This document shows positions 25,483 to 33,762 of a DNA stretch of 64,000 nt, piece by piece; positions within the stretch are counted from its first letter, which is position 1; every line of letters begins with the position of its first letter. Both the position numbers and the translations under genes were made by a program. The notes under the pieces were generated by a model. It saw nothing but the letters and a program-made list of their open reading frames with translations. It made no database searches and was not told where the DNA came from. Source of the stretch: Alteraurantiacibacter buctensis (GTDB lineage Bacteria > Pseudomonadota > Alphaproteobacteria > Sphingomonadales > Sphingomonadaceae); the NCBI RefSeq assembly GCF_009827655.1, contig NZ_WTYV01000001.1, positions 62,001-126,000 on the forward strand. The letters run 5' to 3'.

Positions 25483-27129
25483 ATGGAAAATCGCCGCGAT
25501 GCAATCAAGCTTGCCCTGGCCGGAGCGCTGGGCCTGCCCGTTGCTGCTGCGGCGGCCGATCCCCAGGCCGCAGAGCACAGGCAATGCGGCGCTGCTCCGC
25601 CGGCTGAACCGGGCTGGGCCCACGGCATCGAAGGCCAGCGCAAGGCCGATCTGGGCGATGGCCGCTACCGCAACCCCGTGCTGCCGGGTGACTACCCCGA
25701 TCCCACCATCCTGAAGGATGGCGACGACTATTACATGACCCATTCGTCGTTCGATTCGGCCCCCGGCCTGATCCTGTGGCATTCGCGCGACCTGGTGAAC
25801 TGGACCATGATCGGCCCGGCCCTGCCCGCCCCGATTGCCGTGGTCTTTGCGCCCGAACTGGTGAAGCATCAGGACCGGTATTACATCTACATCCCGTTCA
25901 TCCCCGCGCCGTGGTCGGTAGCCCTGCGCGGGCGGCGCAACGCCATCTACGTGATCCACGCCGATGACATTCGCGGCCCGTGGAGCGAGCCGGTGGACAT
26001 GGGTATCGAGGGCTATATCGATCCCGGCCACGTGGTGGGCGAGGACGGCAAGCGCTACCTGTTCCTGTCCGGCATTGCCCGCGTACTGCTGACCGACGAC
26101 GGCCTGCGCGCCGCCGGCCCGGTGGAGCAGGTGTATGATGGCTGGCGCTATCCCGAGGACTGGGTAACCGAAGCCTATGCGCTGGAGGGGCCCAAGCTGC
26201 TGCGGCGCGATGGCTGGTTCTACATCGTCACCGCCGTGGGCGGCACGGCCGGACCGCCCACCGGGCACATGGTGATTACCGCCCGCTCGCGATCGGTCAA
26301 CGGGCCGTGGGAAAACTGCCCGCACAACCCGATCGTGCGGACCAGCGATGCCGCCGAGGCCTGGTGGTCGCGCGGCCATGCCACGGCGGTGGAGGGGCCG
26401 GCGGGTGACTGGTATTTCGTCTATCACGGGTACGAGAACGGCTATCGCACGCTGGGGCGGCAGACCCTGCTGGAACCGTTCGAGTGGACGGCGGACGGCT
26501 GGCCCCGCGCGCTGGGCGGTGACCTGTCGGCGCCCCTGCCGATGCCATCAGGCCGCAGCGGTGGGCCGCACGGTTTTGCCCGGTCGGACGCGTTCGACCA
26601 GCCGCAGCTTGCCCCGAAGTGGTCGTTCTATGGCCCGGGCGCAAACGAAGCGGCGCGGGTGCAGGTGGGCGATGGGCAACTGGTGCTGAAGGGCAAGGGC
26701 CGCGGCCCAGAGACCTCCTCGCCCCTGACCCAGACCGTGGGCGACCGCGCATTCGAGATCACCGTGGAAGTGACGCTGGAAGGCGAAGGGGAAGCCGGCC
26801 TGCTGCTATTCTTCAACGACCGGCTGTTCCTGGGCATGGGCATCACCGGGGACCGCATGATCAGCTATCGCGGTGGCAAGCCCAGCCACTGGCGCGAACC
26901 CGCCCCGGCGGCGCGGACCATGCACCTGCGGATCGTCAACGACCGGCAGATCGTGACCTTCTACTACAGCCTGGACGGGCAGGACTGGACCCGTCACGGC
27001 GTGCGCTCCGAAGTGTCGGGCTATAACGCCAACGTGATCGACGACCTGCAGAGCCTGCGCCCCGCCCTGTTCGCGGCGGGCAGCGGCCAAGCCGTGTTCC
27101 GCGACTTCCGCTATCGCGGGCTGGCGTAA
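25483..27129 (+). CDS. Exported glycoside hydrolase family 43 protein
   Basis: 548 residues. The N-terminus has a twin-arginine-like signal (NRRDAIK followed by a hydrophobic stretch). A five-bladed beta-propeller typical of GH43 follows: catalytic base Asp73 in DYPDPTILKDGDDYYM, the modulating Asp in GYIDPGHV, and the acid Glu in LEGPKLL. The last ~200 residues form a beta-sandwich of the kind appended to beta-xylosidases (GDRAFEITVEVTLEGEGEAG). Likely substrates are xylan- or arabinan-derived oligosaccharides. It stands alone, with no sugar transporter next to it. A 68-base gap follows the KdpD-KdpE-like gene on the same strand, and it converges with the SnoaL-like gene. Confidence 0.88.
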   Translation: MENRRDAIKLALAGALGLPVAAAAADPQAAEHRQCGAAPPAEPGWAHGIEGQRKADLGDGRYRNPVLPGDYPDPTILKDGDDYYMTHSSFDSAPGLILWHSRDLVNWTMIGPALPAPIAVVFAPELVKHQDRYYIYIPFIPAPWSVALRGRRNAIYVIHADDIRGPWSEPVDMGIEGYIDPGHVVGEDGKRYLFLSGIARVLLTDDGLRAAGPVEQVYDGWRYPEDWVTEAYALEGPKLLRRDGWFYIVTAVGGTAGPPTGHMVITARSRSVNGPWENCPHNPIVRTSDAAEAWWSRGHATAVEGPAGDWYFVYHGYENGYRTLGRQTLLEPFEWTADGWPRALGGDLSAPLPMPSGRSGGPHGFARSDAFDQPQLAPKWSFYGPGANEAARVQVGDGQLVLKGKGRGPETSSPLTQTVGDRAFEITVEVTLEGEGEAGLLLFFNDRLFLGMGITGDRMISYRGGKPSHWREPAPAARTMHLRIVNDRQIVTFYYSLDGQDWTRHGVRSEVSGYNANVIDDLQSLRPALFAAGSGQAVFRDFRYRGLA

Positions 27130-27140
27130 GCAAGCGCGCT

Positions 27141-27695
27141 TCAGAACGGATCGCGCCCCTGCTCGTCGAACGGCCGCGTGTCCACCGGCGGCATGGTATA
27201 GGGCGGGCGCTGCGGCAGGGTGCGGTTCCCCTTCCACGGCACCTGGTCGACATCGGTCCAGGCGTTGACCGTCAGGCGCCAGAACTTCCAGCGGTCATCC
27301 TCCCTGATCAGCCGGTCATCGCGCGTGCCGATGCCGAAGACGAAGTTGGTGCGATAGTCCGCATTCCACTGGATGATCTGGAAGAAGCAGCGGACGCGGG
27401 CGCCTTCCGGGTGCGGGTCCATGATGAAGTGGTTCATCAGGTGGTGGCGGCCATACCACCAGTGCTGCCGGTCATACCACAGCTTGCGCAGGTTCTCGCG
27501 GATCGCCTCGTGGCCACGGACCTTGCCCTGCCACAGGTGGTCGAACTCTGCCTCTCGCGCAAAGGTGCTGATGGCCAGTTCCTCGTCCGCCAGGTCGATG
27601 CCCCAGGCATAGCGGGCATAGAGCTCCTCGATCTCGCCACGGTCCTGCGCCGGCATCACCTGCGGCACGCCTTGCGGCCAGCATACCTCGCCCAT
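27141..27695 (-). CDS. SnoaL/NTF2-like fold protein
   Basis: 184 residues from the ATG at 27695, which has GGGAGA 5 bases upstream; the TTG five codons earlier overlaps that ribosome site. The pattern IEELYARYAWGIDLADEELAISTFAREAEF, with HHLMNHFIMD and WKFWRLTVNAW later, is typical of SnoaL-like NTF2-fold proteins (polyketide cyclase, dehydratase or dioxygenase small-subunit relatives). It has no signal peptide. It is divergent from the carotenoid-cleavage-type dioxygenase across 92 bases with an inverted repeat, so the two may act in one pathway on an aromatic or isoprenoid compound. The reaction cannot be assigned. Confidence 0.75.
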   Translation of the reverse strand: MGEVCWPQGVPQVMPAQDRGEIEELYARYAWGIDLADEELAISTFAREAEFDHLWQGKVRGHEAIRENLRKLWYDRQHWWYGRHHLMNHFIMDPHPEGARVRCFFQIIQWNADYRTNFVFGIGTRDDRLIREDDRWKFWRLTVNAWTDVDQVPWKGNRTLPQRPPYTMPPVDTRPFDEQGRDPF

Positions 27696-27703
27696 CTTGT
27701 CTC

Positions 27704-27753
27704 CCGTCAATTAGCTGCTTGATCTTGTCCGGTATTGGCTCTTCAATTGACGG
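27704..27753. promoter_or_regulatory. Inverted repeat between divergent SnoaL-like and dioxygenase genes
   Basis: CCGTCAATT (27704-27712) and AATTGACGG (27745-27753) form a perfect 9-base dyad with a 32-base spacer. The right arm overlaps a second small palindrome TTGACGGTGTCAA (27747-27759). Sited symmetrically between two divergent starts, it is a good candidate operator for a shared regulator. No regulator gene is adjacent. Confidence 0.5.
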
Positions 27754-27787
27754 TGTCAAACGGGCCAGTGACCCGCGGGAGAGAGAC

Positions 27788-29206
27788 ATGCCGGAGCCGT
27801 TCCACCCCTACCACAGCTTCGGGCTGATGAAGCGCAACCCCATGCGCTTCGAGGCCGACGTGTTCGAATGCGAGGTGGAGGGCGAAATCCCCGAAGCGCT
27901 GCGGAACGGCGCCTATTACCGCACCGGGGGGGACCGGGCCTTCCCCACGCTGGAGGATGACATCATCCTCAACGGCGATGGCATGTTCAGCATGTTCCGG
28001 TTCGAGGACGGGCACGTGTCCTACCGCAGCCGCTATGTGAAGACCGAGCGGTTCAAGGCGGAACTGGCCGCCCGCCGCCGCCTCTATGGCAAGTACCGCA
28101 ACCGCTATACCGATGACGAGAGCGTCTCTAACCTGCCGCAGCGCGACAACACCGGCAACACCTATGCCTTTGCCCACCACGGCGAGCTGTACGCCTTGCG
28201 CGAGGACAGCCGCCCCTATCGCCTGGACCCGGAGACGCTGGAAACGCTGGAGGTGGGCGACTTCGGCCACCTGCGCAGTACGGCGCTGACCGCGCACCCC
28301 AAGATCGATCCGGTTACCGGCGAGTGGTGGTCCTACGGCGTGTTTGCCGGTGGCGAGCCGACCACCGACGCCAGCCTGCACGTATTTGACAAGCACGGCC
28401 TGCTGGTGCGCGAACAATGGTTCCACACGCCCTACCCCGGCCTCAGCCATGACTGGGGCATCACCCGCGACCACATCGTGCTGCCGATCATGCCACTGCT
28501 GGCCGACGAAGACCGCCTGCGCGCCGGCGGCGATTACTATGAGTATGACCCGGACCTGCCCAGCAAGTGGGGCATCATGCCGCGCAATGGCGATCCGGCC
28601 AAGGACATGCGCTGGTTCGACATCCCCGGCCTGGTGATGGGCCACGTGATGAACGCCTATTCCGAAGGCGACAAGGTCATCATCGACGTGCCCTGTTCAC
28701 CCGGCAACTGCTTCTCCTTCTTCAAGGACAAGCACGGCAACCAGCCCACCCTGCCGCAGACGATGACGCAGATCACCCGCATCACCTTCGACCTCAGCAA
28801 GCCCGATGCCGAGGCGGTGACGCTCGCTCCGCTTAACGGTGCCTTCGGCGACATGCCCAAGATCGACGACCGCTATGCCATGCAGAGGTACCGTGTGGGC
28901 TATTTCGCGCTGCGGGACTTCCCGGTCATGAGCGTGGGCCAGATCGACTGGGAGACCGGCGAGATCAGGGTCCACCCGCTGGAAGGCGGGGTCAGCCAGG
29001 AGCCGGTGTTCGTGCCCCGCACCCCCGATTCGCCGGAGGGTGACGGCTACATCCTTGTCGCGGTGGACCGCATGGCAGAGAAGCGCATGGACCTGCTGAT
29101 CCTTGACGGTAACGATGTCAGCCGCCCTGCCCTTGCCACCATCAAACTGCCCTTTGGCCAGCCGATGTGCTTCCACGGCTGCTGGGTTCCGGGAGACGCT
29201 GCATGA
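27788..29206 (+). CDS. Carotenoid/lignostilbene cleavage dioxygenase family enzyme
   Basis: 472 residues from the ATG at 27788, preceded by GGGAGAGA. It is a seven-bladed propeller non-haem iron oxygenase: the four iron-binding histidines can be placed at His170 (TAHPKID), His221 (LSHDWG), His286 (GHVMNAYSE) and His463 (MCFHGCWVPGD). Other landmarks are LNGDGMFSMFRF and NTGNTYAFAHHGELYALRE. These enzymes split a double bond in carotenoids, apocarotenoids or stilbenes such as lignostilbene; in sphingomonads the lignin-derived stilbene substrate is well known. It is cytoplasmic and cofactor-free apart from Fe(II). Its last bases overlap the dksA-like gene (ATGA). Confidence 0.92.
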   Translation: MPEPFHPYHSFGLMKRNPMRFEADVFECEVEGEIPEALRNGAYYRTGGDRAFPTLEDDIILNGDGMFSMFRFEDGHVSYRSRYVKTERFKAELAARRRLYGKYRNRYTDDESVSNLPQRDNTGNTYAFAHHGELYALREDSRPYRLDPETLETLEVGDFGHLRSTALTAHPKIDPVTGEWWSYGVFAGGEPTTDASLHVFDKHGLLVREQWFHTPYPGLSHDWGITRDHIVLPIMPLLADEDRLRAGGDYYEYDPDLPSKWGIMPRNGDPAKDMRWFDIPGLVMGHVMNAYSEGDKVIIDVPCSPGNCFSFFKDKHGNQPTLPQTMTQITRITFDLSKPDAEAVTLAPLNGAFGDMPKIDDRYAMQRYRVGYFALRDFPVMSVGQIDWETGEIRVHPLEGGVSQEPVFVPRTPDSPEGDGYILVAVDRMAEKRMDLLILDGNDVSRPALATIKLPFGQPMCFHGCWVPGDAA

Positions 29207-29520
29207 CCGATACCGTTGCCGCCAAGGCCCGCCTCGAGGAGATGCTGGCCGAACTCACTGCCCGTCTCGCCCACATCGAAACCGATCTGGATGAGCCTGC
29301 CGATGCCGACAGCGGCGAACGCGCCGTGCAGCAGGAGGACGACGCCACGCTGGAAGGCCAGGCCGAACTGGTCGCCCGCGAGATCGCCAGCGTCACCCGC
29401 GCGCTGGAGCGGATTGCCAATGGCGCCTATGGCGAATGCACGAAATGCGGCGCGGAAATCGCTGCCGGCCGCCTGGCCGCCCGCCCGGAAGCCGCGCTGT
29501 GCATCGATTGCGCCGGCTAA
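29203..29520 (+). CDS. TraR/DksA-family C4 zinc-finger protein
   Basis: 105 residues from the ATG overlapping the oxygenase stop. An N-terminal coiled coil (AKARLEEMLAELTARLAHIE) is followed by a helical linker and a four-Cys zinc finger, CTKCG and CIDCAG. This is the short DksA/TraR type that can bind in the RNA polymerase secondary channel. It lacks the DxxDxA tip motif in its classical form, so a DksA-like effect on transcription is only likely, not certain. Coupling to a dioxygenase gene is unusual. Its 3' end overlaps the start of the following pseudogene. Confidence 0.85.
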   Translation: MTDTVAAKARLEEMLAELTARLAHIETDLDEPADADSGERAVQQEDDATLEGQAELVAREIASVTRALERIANGAYGECTKCGAEIAAGRLAARPEAALCIDCAG

Positions 29521-30353
29521 CTGCAGCGCTTGGTTCGGCGCTCCTGGCCATCAGTCAGGCTACGATCGCTCAGGAGGACGGTCTGCTCGGGTCGCCGCCC
29601 AACTCAGCCGAAGTGGCCCGCGAAGTGACCCTGGTTGATGGCACAGCGGTCAACGCGCGCGCCATTAGCGCACTGTCGTGCATTGGTGACAATGAGCGGA
29701 GTGACCTGGCCAACTCCTTTAGCTGCTAGTGGGAACAGAGGAGCGGGCGCCACTGGGTCCATCGGCAGGAGACTTTCTTCTACGAAGAAGTCGCGGGTAT
29801 CCGCCTGCACGTGCGGCGGGATGAACAGGAATGGTGGCCCGACGAGGACCAGGTGGCCGCTGCCCTCTCGCGCCATGCGGGGGTGGAGATCGACCCGACG
29901 GCCGTCGATGACATCTCGTGCGAAGGGTTTGTGGAGGAGCCGTCCGGGGTTGAATGCCACTGGTTGCAGGACGGCGAGGAGAAGCGCTGGCAAGAGGAAT
30001 TGTGGCACGGAGTTTTGGCCAGGGACGGTCAGAACTGGGCCTTGATTGACGATCCCTACCAACGCTTCGTGCCCACCCGCATCGACCGGATCGACGGCTA
30101 TCACATGAACGGAGCTACCGTGTTGCTGCACGGACTGTTGCGCTGTGGCGCTTTTGGCTGCTGGATCAGCGGGAACGGGAGTGGCCTGGGCATTTCCGGA
30201 AACTCTGGGCCGGGGTCTGATCTGGCTCGGCTGGCCGGCCAAAGGGTCTACTTGCGGGCAATCGTGACCGACCTGTGTGTCCGGCGAATCTGCGTCGATC
30301 AGGCACCCACCCTGAACCTTGTGGAAGTGTCGTCCAGGCCAATGCGGAACTGA
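29499..30353 (+). pseudogene. Exported protein gene interrupted by an in-frame amber codon
   Basis: From a GTG at 29499 (or TTG at 29508) the frame encodes a good signal peptide (RRLTAALGSALLAISQATIAQ/EDG) and 76 codons, then a TAG at 29727-29729. The same frame continues with no other stop for 207 more residues to 30353. The second part reads as a genuine protein: Trp/Asp/Glu-rich, with conserved-looking HAGVEIDPTAVDDISCEGF and YQRFVPTRIDRIDGYHMNGA, and four or more Cys. Both parts share codon usage. The simplest view is one secreted protein of about 283 residues killed by a nonsense mutation; a suppressed amber or a separate downstream gene starting at GTG 29811 are alternatives. No family is recognised. 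The start overlaps the DksA-like gene. Confidence 0.6.
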
Positions 30354-30412
30354 CCACGGCGGCCAATCCGCCAAAATAGACTTGGAACCCCCCGCCTGCT
30401 AACGCCCGCCCC

Positions 30413-31429
30413 GTGACCGCTCCGCTGCCGCCCGCCCGCTTCGCCCTGCTCGACGGCCTGCGCGGGCTCGCGGCCATTGCCGTGGTGCTGTATCATGTCG
30501 ATCATGGCTATATGCCGGGCGGGCACCTGGCGGTGGACTTCTTCTTCATCCTGTCCGGCTTCGTGATCGGCCTCAATTATCACCACCGGCTGGCGAGCGG
30601 GGAGCTGGGCCTTGTCCGCTTCACCGCCCTGCGTGTGGCCCGGCTGTATCCGATGCTGCTGGTGGGTGGCCTCTTGGCCATGTGGCTGCTCAATGCCGGC
30701 CCGCGCATCCTGGCGCTGGTGCCGGAGACGTGGAACCGGGCGCTGTTTCCCGGCAATCCGCCATTCTGGTCACTGCTGGCGGAGTTCCTCGTCAACCTGC
30801 TGTTTGCCGGCGTGCTGGTGCGGCTGGGCTGGCGCTGGATTGCCCTTGCCGCCGCAGCCAGCGCCGTTGCCCTCGCCTGGGTGGTAGCGGCAGAACCACT
30901 GACGCTGGCGAAGGGCGTGGCCGAGCAAGGGGCCTTCTGGCCCTTCATCGCTGGCGGGGCCCTGCGCGCCCTGTTCGGCTTCCTGGCCGGCCTGCTGCTG
31001 TTCGCCGCCTGGCAGTGCCGCAAGTCGCCCCGCAAGGTTCACTGGGGCGCACTGGCGATCCCGGCGATCCTGCTGGCGGTGCTGCTGGTCGATCCGGCCC
31101 AGCGCCGCTGGTGGGACATCGGGGCGATTCTCGTGCTGTTGCCCGCGCTCACCTGGGCGGCGATCCGCTGGGAGGCGCCCTTTCCGAAAGTGGCCCGCGC
31201 GCTGGGTGACCTGTCCTACCCGCTTTACTGCATCCACGTGCCGGTCATCTTCGTGACCGACAAGGCCGATGGGCCCACCCTGCTGGTGGCCCTGGCGCTG
31301 ATCCCGCTGGCCCTGCTGGTCGACCGGATATACGACCGCCCCTTGCGCACCTGGCTGATGCGCCAGGCGCGGCAGCGGTTTGCGCGAGGCGAGTTCAGCC
31401 CTTCACCTTCCCGGCAAAGCTCTTCCTGA
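30413..31429 (+). CDS. Acyltransferase 3 family membrane protein
   Basis: 338 residues from a GTG start. It carries the acyltransferase-3 hallmarks: LLDGLRGLAAIAVVLYHV with the catalytic-type His near residue 28, the DFFFILSGFVIG segment, and about ten transmembrane helices. The usual C-terminal LGDLSYPLYCIHVPV is present. These enzymes transfer acetyl or other acyl groups to extracytoplasmic sugars, for example on exopolysaccharide, O-antigen or lipid-linked glycans. No polysaccharide cluster is next to it, so the target is open. Its last 35 bases overlap the end of msrA on the other strand. Confidence 0.92.
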   Translation: MTAPLPPARFALLDGLRGLAAIAVVLYHVDHGYMPGGHLAVDFFFILSGFVIGLNYHHRLASGELGLVRFTALRVARLYPMLLVGGLLAMWLLNAGPRILALVPETWNRALFPGNPPFWSLLAEFLVNLLFAGVLVRLGWRWIALAAAASAVALAWVVAAEPLTLAKGVAEQGAFWPFIAGGALRALFGFLAGLLLFAAWQCRKSPRKVHWGALAIPAILLAVLLVDPAQRRWWDIGAILVLLPALTWAAIRWEAPFPKVARALGDLSYPLYCIHVPVIFVTDKADGPTLLVALALIPLALLVDRIYDRPLRTWLMRQARQRFARGEFSPSPSRQSSS

Positions 31430-31925
31430 GCTTCATCAGCTTGGGCGGGATCACCGCCAGGCAATAGGGGTTGCGCTGGCCTTCGCCCTGCCAGTATTCC
31501 TGGTGATAGTCCTCCGCCGGATACCAGGTCGCCGGGCCTTCGATCGTGGTCACTGCCTTCGCGCCGGGATGGCCCGCATTCCACCGGGCAATCGCCTCTT
31601 CCGCCCCGGCCCGCTCGCTCTCGTCCTCCAGGAAGATCGCGCTGCGGTACTGCGTGCCCACGTCATTGCCCTGGCGGTTGAGCTGGCTGGGATCGTGCGT
31701 GCCCATGAACATGTCGAGCACCTCCTCCCGGCTGACCACGGCCGGGTCGAAGGTCACCTTCACCGCCTCGGCATGGCCGGTGCTGCCGCTGCACACCTCC
31801 TTGTAGGTGGGATCGGGCTTGTGGCCGCCGATATAGCCACTTTCCACGGCGGTCACGCCCACCACGTCGTTGAATACCGCCTCGGTGCACCAGAAGCAGC
31901 CGCCAGCCAGGATTGCCGTTGCCAT
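31395..31925 (-). CDS. msrA: Peptide methionine-S-sulfoxide reductase
   Basis: 176 residues. It has the MsrA active-site motif GCFWC (catalytic Cys10 from the start used), then VGVTAVESGYIGG and GHAEAVKVTFDP, and the C-terminal EDYHQEYW. It repairs oxidised methionine, using thioredoxin. Two ATGs occur two codons apart; the one at 31925 is preferred because AAAGGAG lies 8 bases before it, while the one at 31931 is only 2 bases away. It is divergent from a predicted exported methyltransferase and converges, with a 35-base overlap, on the acyltransferase gene. Confidence 0.96.
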   Translation of the reverse strand: MATAILAGGCFWCTEAVFNDVVGVTAVESGYIGGHKPDPTYKEVCSGSTGHAEAVKVTFDPAVVSREEVLDMFMGTHDPSQLNRQGNDVGTQYRSAIFLEDESERAGAEEAIARWNAGHPGAKAVTTIEGPATWYPAEDYHQEYWQGEGQRNPYCLAVIPPKLMKLRKSFAGKVKG

Positions 31926-32027
31926 CGTCATGTCTCCTTTGCTGCGACAAATGGGGACGAAAGACCCGCTTGTCATCGGTTCGGGTGCCTTTAGGTTGCG
32001 CTCGGATCCATTCAGGGGAGAGTTTTC

Positions 32028-32855
32028 GTGCGCCTCATCGCATCGCTTGCCGCCGCCGCTCTTGCCTTCTCGCTGCCCGCCATGGCCCAGTCCGCCGATC
32101 CGGCGATGGAGCAGGTGCTGGCCAGCCCGCACCGCGATGCCGACCGGGCGCGCGATGTCCACCGCCACCCGGCCGAAATGCTGCGCTTCTTCGATGTCCA
32201 GCCGGGCATGACGGTGGTCGATTTCTGGCCCGCCGGCGGCTGGTTTACCCGCGTGCTGGTGCCTTATCTTGGGGCTGAGGGAACCTACATCGGCCTCAAT
32301 CCGCCGGTGCGGCAGGGGGATTCGGCCTATATCCAGGCGCTGGCCAACTATGCCGAAACCCTTCCCCCGCAGGCCCGCGAATGGGTGCCGCAGGGCGGCG
32401 CGCGGGTGATCGGGGCCAATGCCCCCACCATTCCGCAGGAGCTTGCCGGTACTGCCGACCGGGTGCTGATCCTGCGCGAGATCCACAACATGCGCCGCGC
32501 CAACTGGTTTCACGACGTGGTCGTGGCTGCCCGCACCCTGCTGAAGCCCGATGGGCTGCTGGGCGTGGAGCAGCACCGCGCCCGCCCCGATGCCCCCGCC
32601 AGCTATACCCTGGGTGACAACGGCTACCAGCGCGAGCAGGACGTGATCGCCCTGTTCGAGGCCTATGGCTTCGAACTGGTGGCCCGCAGCGAGATCAACG
32701 CCAACCCGCGCGATCCGGCTGACTGGCCGCAGGGCGTGTGGACCCTGCCTCCCGGCTATCGCGGCACCCCGGCGGAGAACACCGCCCGCCGCGCCGAACT
32801 GGATGCCATCGGCGAATCCGACCGGATGACCCTGCTGTTCCGCAAGCGGCCTTGA
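32028..32855 (+). CDS. Predicted exported methyltransferase-like protein
   Basis: 275 residues from a GTG with GGGGAGAG upstream. The first 20 residues are a clear signal peptide (LIASLAAAALAFSLPAMAQ). The rest is a class I SAM-methyltransferase-like fold: motif I region MTVVDFWPAGGWFTRVLVPY, followed by an acidic/aromatic segment, LILREIHNM at the motif IV position and LLKPDGLLGVEQHR at motif VI. Motif I keeps a Gly pair, but the canonical GxGxG is replaced by PAGGW. Similar predicted secreted methyltransferases exist in many proteobacteria. SAM is not normally available in the periplasm, so it may have another function. Confidence 0.8.
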   Translation: MRLIASLAAAALAFSLPAMAQSADPAMEQVLASPHRDADRARDVHRHPAEMLRFFDVQPGMTVVDFWPAGGWFTRVLVPYLGAEGTYIGLNPPVRQGDSAYIQALANYAETLPPQAREWVPQGGARVIGANAPTIPQELAGTADRVLILREIHNMRRANWFHDVVVAARTLLKPDGLLGVEQHRARPDAPASYTLGDNGYQREQDVIALFEAYGFELVARSEINANPRDPADWPQGVWTLPPGYRGTPAENTARRAELDAIGESDRMTLLFRKRP

Positions 32856-32886
32856 GGACACGCGGCGGCATGGCTACATGCCGCCC

Positions 32887-33762
32887 ATGACCAAACTGAC
32901 CGTCGCCGCCCTGCAACTCGCCCTCGGCTCCGAGGACGAGGCCGCCAACATCGCCGCCGTCTCCGCGCTGGTGGAGGAGGCCGCCGGCAAGGGCGCGCAG
33001 GTGGTGCTGCCGCCCGAGCTGTTCTCCGGCCCCTATTTCTGCCGCGAGGAGAAGGACGAGTTCTTCGCCCTCGCCCGCCCCACGCTGGAACATCCCTCGG
33101 TCATCGCGATGCAGAAGCTGGCCGCGAAGTTGAAGGTGGCCATCCCCACCAGCTTCTTCGAGCGCGACGGGCACCACTATTACAACACGATGGCCTGGAT
33201 CGATGCCACGGGCGAAATCCAGGGCACCTATCGCAAGAGCCACATTCCTGACGGGCCGGGTTACGAGGAGAAGTTCTATTTCCGCCCCGGCAACGATGGC
33301 TTCAAGGTGTGGGACGTGCCCACCGAGACCGGCACCGCGCGCGTGGGCCTGGGGATCTGCTGGGACCAGTGGTATCCCGAAACCGCCCGCTGCCTGGCGC
33401 TGAAGGGCGCGCAGGTGCTGCTCTATCCCACCGCCATCGGCAGCGAACCCAAAGATGCCGACCTGGACACCAGCCGCATGTGGCGCCGCGCGATGATCGG
33501 CCATGCCGTGTCCAACTGCATGCCGGTGGTCGCCGCCAACCGCATCGGCCACGAAGGCAGCCAGGAAGCCGGCAACCGCTTCTATGGCCACAGCTTCATC
33601 TGCGATGAGTGGGGCGATTACATCGCCCAGTACGGGGCGGAGGAAACCGGCGTGCTGGTGGCCACGCTGGACCTGGATGCCGCCCGCAAGCACCGCGCAA
33701 GCTGGGGCTTCTTCCGCGATCGCCGCCCGCAGCTCTACACCCGCATCGCGGAGGATATCTGA
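32887..33762 (+). CDS. aguB: N-carbamoylputrescine amidase (nitrilase family)
   Basis: 291 residues from the ATG at 32887 (an ATG three codons upstream is also possible). It has the nitrilase catalytic triad: Glu44 (LPPELF), Lys117 (YRKSHIPDGPGY) and Cys158 (GICWDQWYPE). The sequence RKSHIPDGPGYEEKFYF and NRIGHEG match N-carbamoylputrescine amidases, which make putrescine, CO2 and ammonia. The partner agmatine deiminase is not in this window. It is followed directly by folK, whose predicted start overlaps its stop codon. Confidence 0.93.
   Translation: MTKLTVAALQLALGSEDEAANIAAVSALVEEAAGKGAQVVLPPELFSGPYFCREEKDEFFALARPTLEHPSVIAMQKLAAKLKVAIPTSFFERDGHHYYNTMAWIDATGEIQGTYRKSHIPDGPGYEEKFYFRPGNDGFKVWDVPTETGTARVGLGICWDQWYPETARCLALKGAQVLLYPTAIGSEPKDADLDTSRMWRRAMIGHAVSNCMPVVAANRIGHEGSQEAGNRFYGHSFICDEWGDYIAQYGAEETGVLVATLDLDAARKHRASWGFFRDRRPQLYTRIAEDI

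Noticed and set aside
25483-29206. GH43, SnoaL-like and dioxygenase genes as one catabolic operon
   Set aside because: They alternate strands (plus, minus, plus) and no shared transporter or regulator is present, so only the last two are linked, through a divergent promoter.
31926-32861. Minus-strand frame extending msrA by over 300 residues upstream
   Set aside because: The extension covers the divergent methyltransferase-like gene and has no MsrA-related content; a strong ribosome site lies just before the short MsrA start.
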